Shown here: positions 6,266 through 6,940 of the stretch, piece by piece
How the letters are laid out: each line of letters begins with the position of its first letter
Position numbering within the stretch: the first letter of the stretch is position 1
NCBI GenBank assembly: GCA_031284295.1
Contig: JAITAE010000253.1
Location: 1 to 6,940 of the forward strand
Source: Spirochaetaceae bacterium
GTDB lineage: Bacteria; Spirochaetota; Spirochaetia; Treponematales; Breznakiellaceae
Direction of reading: 5' to 3'
Length of the DNA stretch: 6,940 bases
Position numbers and translations under genes: made by a program
The notes under the pieces: model-generated
What the model saw: the letters and a program-made list of their open reading frames with translations, nothing else
The model's database searches: none
What the model was told of the DNA's origin: nothing

Positions 6266-6663
6266 TATATCTATTAGATACCCATGCGTTTATATGGGCG
6301 GCATTGGAGACGGCTAGGTTAAGTAGAAATGTAAAAGAAATTATTTCGGATAGAAATAATGAAATATTTGTAAGTACCGTAACGTTTTGGGAAATAACAT
6401 TAAAGGCAAGTATTAAAAAGTTGACATTTGACAAAATAGATATAAAAGATTTTCCTAAGTATGCAAGGGAAATGGGATTTACAATCATAGACATGAAAGA
6501 AACGGAAACAATTACATTCCATGAACTTCCATTAAAAGAAGACCATAAAGATCCATTTGATAGGATGTTAATATGGCAAGCAATAACATACGATATGGTA
6601 TTGATAAGTAAGGATAATTTGTTAAAACAATATGCAGAAAATGGATTAAAACTGTTATGGTAA
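6262..6663 (+). CDS. PIN-domain toxin, VapC-type ribonuclease
   Basis: Predicted Mg2+-dependent endoribonuclease toxin, 133 aa, close to the usual 125-135 of this branch of PIN toxins (the type paired with Phd-like antitoxins). Acidic active-site residues are all present: D6 in YLLDTHAF, E44 in FWEITLK, D97/D100 in KDPFDRMLIWQA and D118 in ISKDNLL, so the enzyme looks intact. The start is GTG at 6262, overlapping the antitoxin stop as GTGA, so translation is probably coupled and toxin output kept low; no ATG lies near the family N-terminus. One 60-base line of the gene (6301-6360) is 32% GC, against 55-60% in sampled lsr lines, suggesting separate acquisition. The cellular target (tRNA, rRNA or mRNA) cannot be read from sequence. 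Confidence 0.9.
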   Translation: MIYLLDTHAFIWAALETARLSRNVKEIISDRNNEIFVSTVTFWEITLKASIKKLTFDKIDIKDFPKYAREMGFTIIDMKETETITFHELPLKEDHKDPFDRMLIWQAITYDMVLISKDNLLKQYAENGLKLLW

Positions 6664-6685
6664 AAAAGGCGCGCCGCGCATAACA
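6653..6685 (+). other. Inverted repeat across the toxin stop codon
   Basis: TGTTATG (6653-6659) and CATAACA (6679-6685) are a perfect 7-bp inverted repeat, the left arm inside the last codons of the toxin and the right arm in the GC-rich tail. The spacer holds the stop codon, an A-run and GGCGCGCC. No T-run follows, so it is not a typical terminator. It may mark the joint between the AT-rich module and the next element, or be chance. Confidence 0.25.
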
Positions 6686-6940
6686 AAAGCGTTTACGCGC
6701 AGACCCCTTGGGAAGCGCTGATTAATTCATGAGGGGGGGCGCTGTTTCCGTTCCTCCTGCGGCATACGGCGGCCCGCCCGCCGCGCCCCCCTGTCTTCAG
6801 CCCCGCGTGCGGGGCTTCCGGCACCCCCCAATCCGGCCGCCTCATGTGATCCGCGCTTCCCGATGGCCGGTTCACACAACGCAAAGAAATAACGCGAGCC
6901 GGATAAAAGCGGAAAATATACGCGCGAGTGCGTCATGGCG
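6664..6940. repeat. GC-rich, highly structured non-coding region, possible dispersed repeat
   Basis: No convincing gene is seen in these 277 bases. Structures are dense. A GGCGCGCC palindrome lies at 6668-6675. GGGGGGCGC (6734-6742) and GCGCCCCCC (6783-6791) form a perfect 9-bp inverted repeat enclosing a second hairpin, CGGCGG/CCGCCG (6767-6772 and 6778-6783, sharing G6783 with the outer repeat). AGCCCCG/CGGGGCT (6799-6805 and 6810-6816) is a third hairpin, and CCGGCC/GGCCGG (6833-6838 and 6865-6870) a fourth. The line 6781-6840 is 80% GC, against 32% in the toxin gene beside it. Two minus-strand open frames cross it but are rich in G, A and R and lack ribosome binding sites or recognisable motifs. 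The look is that of an intergenic repeat family or element remnant; copy number cannot be judged from one window. Confidence 0.45.

Noticed and set aside
6018..6686. Minus-strand open frame of 222 codons opposite the toxin-antitoxin genes
   Set aside because: It overlaps both well-supported plus-strand genes completely, and its product is low-information sequence rich in Ser, Asn, Ile and Leu; it is a shadow of AT-rich coding DNA.
6727..6936. Minus-strand open frame of 69 codons in the GC-rich tail (and an overlapping one at 6693-6884)
   Set aside because: High GC lowers stop frequency; the products are rich in Gly, Ala and Arg with no motif, no ribosome binding site is seen, and the frames run through strong inverted repeats. 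More likely non-coding repeat sequence.
6664..6940. CRISPR array or insertion-sequence transposase
   Set aside because: There are no regularly spaced direct repeats and no transposase motifs; the repeats present are inverted and irregular.

Overview
The window looks like bacterial chromosome from a diderm host of roughly balanced base composition. The best guess is a Treponema-like spirochaete of gut type. That guess rests on the GC level of the main operon (sampled 60-base lines of 55-60%), the binding protein's signal peptide ending in VFA followed by NGGGQQ (a style I associate with treponemes), and strong GGAGG ribosome binding sites. The species cannot be fixed from this sequence.

Layout: positions 1-75 hold the last 24 codons of an unrecognised gene. 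Positions 76-293 are a regulatory region with an 8-bp inverted repeat, an AT-rich stretch, a near-consensus sigma-70 promoter (TTGACA, 17 bp, TAGAAT) and repeat motifs around the promoter and leader. Positions 294-5831 are five tightly packed plus-strand genes that closely match the Lsr (autoinducer-2) system: lsrA (double ATPase), lsrC and lsrD (two permeases), lsrB (periplasmic binding protein) and lsrF (thiolase/aldolase-fold enzyme acting on phosphorylated AI-2). A strong hairpin plus T-run sits between lsrB and lsrF, and an intrinsic terminator follows lsrF.

How the genes would work together: LsrB captures AI-2 or a related small polyol in the periplasm. LsrC and LsrD form the channel and LsrA powers it. 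After phosphorylation and isomerisation, LsrF cleaves the product with CoA. The kinase (lsrK), isomerase (lsrG) and repressor (lsrR) of the enteric system are not in this window. LsrB keeps four of the six known ligand-contact residues and differs at the other two.

After the terminator the composition changes sharply. Positions about 5930-6663 carry an AT-rich, GTGA-overlapped toxin-antitoxin pair (Phd/YefM-type antitoxin and PIN-domain VapC-type toxin), probably acquired separately. The last 277 bases (6664-6940) are very GC-rich (one 60-base line is 80% GC) and full of nested inverted repeats. I see no convincing gene there, and it may be a dispersed intergenic repeat or a mobile-element remnant. 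No RNA gene, CRISPR array or complete insertion sequence was recognised.
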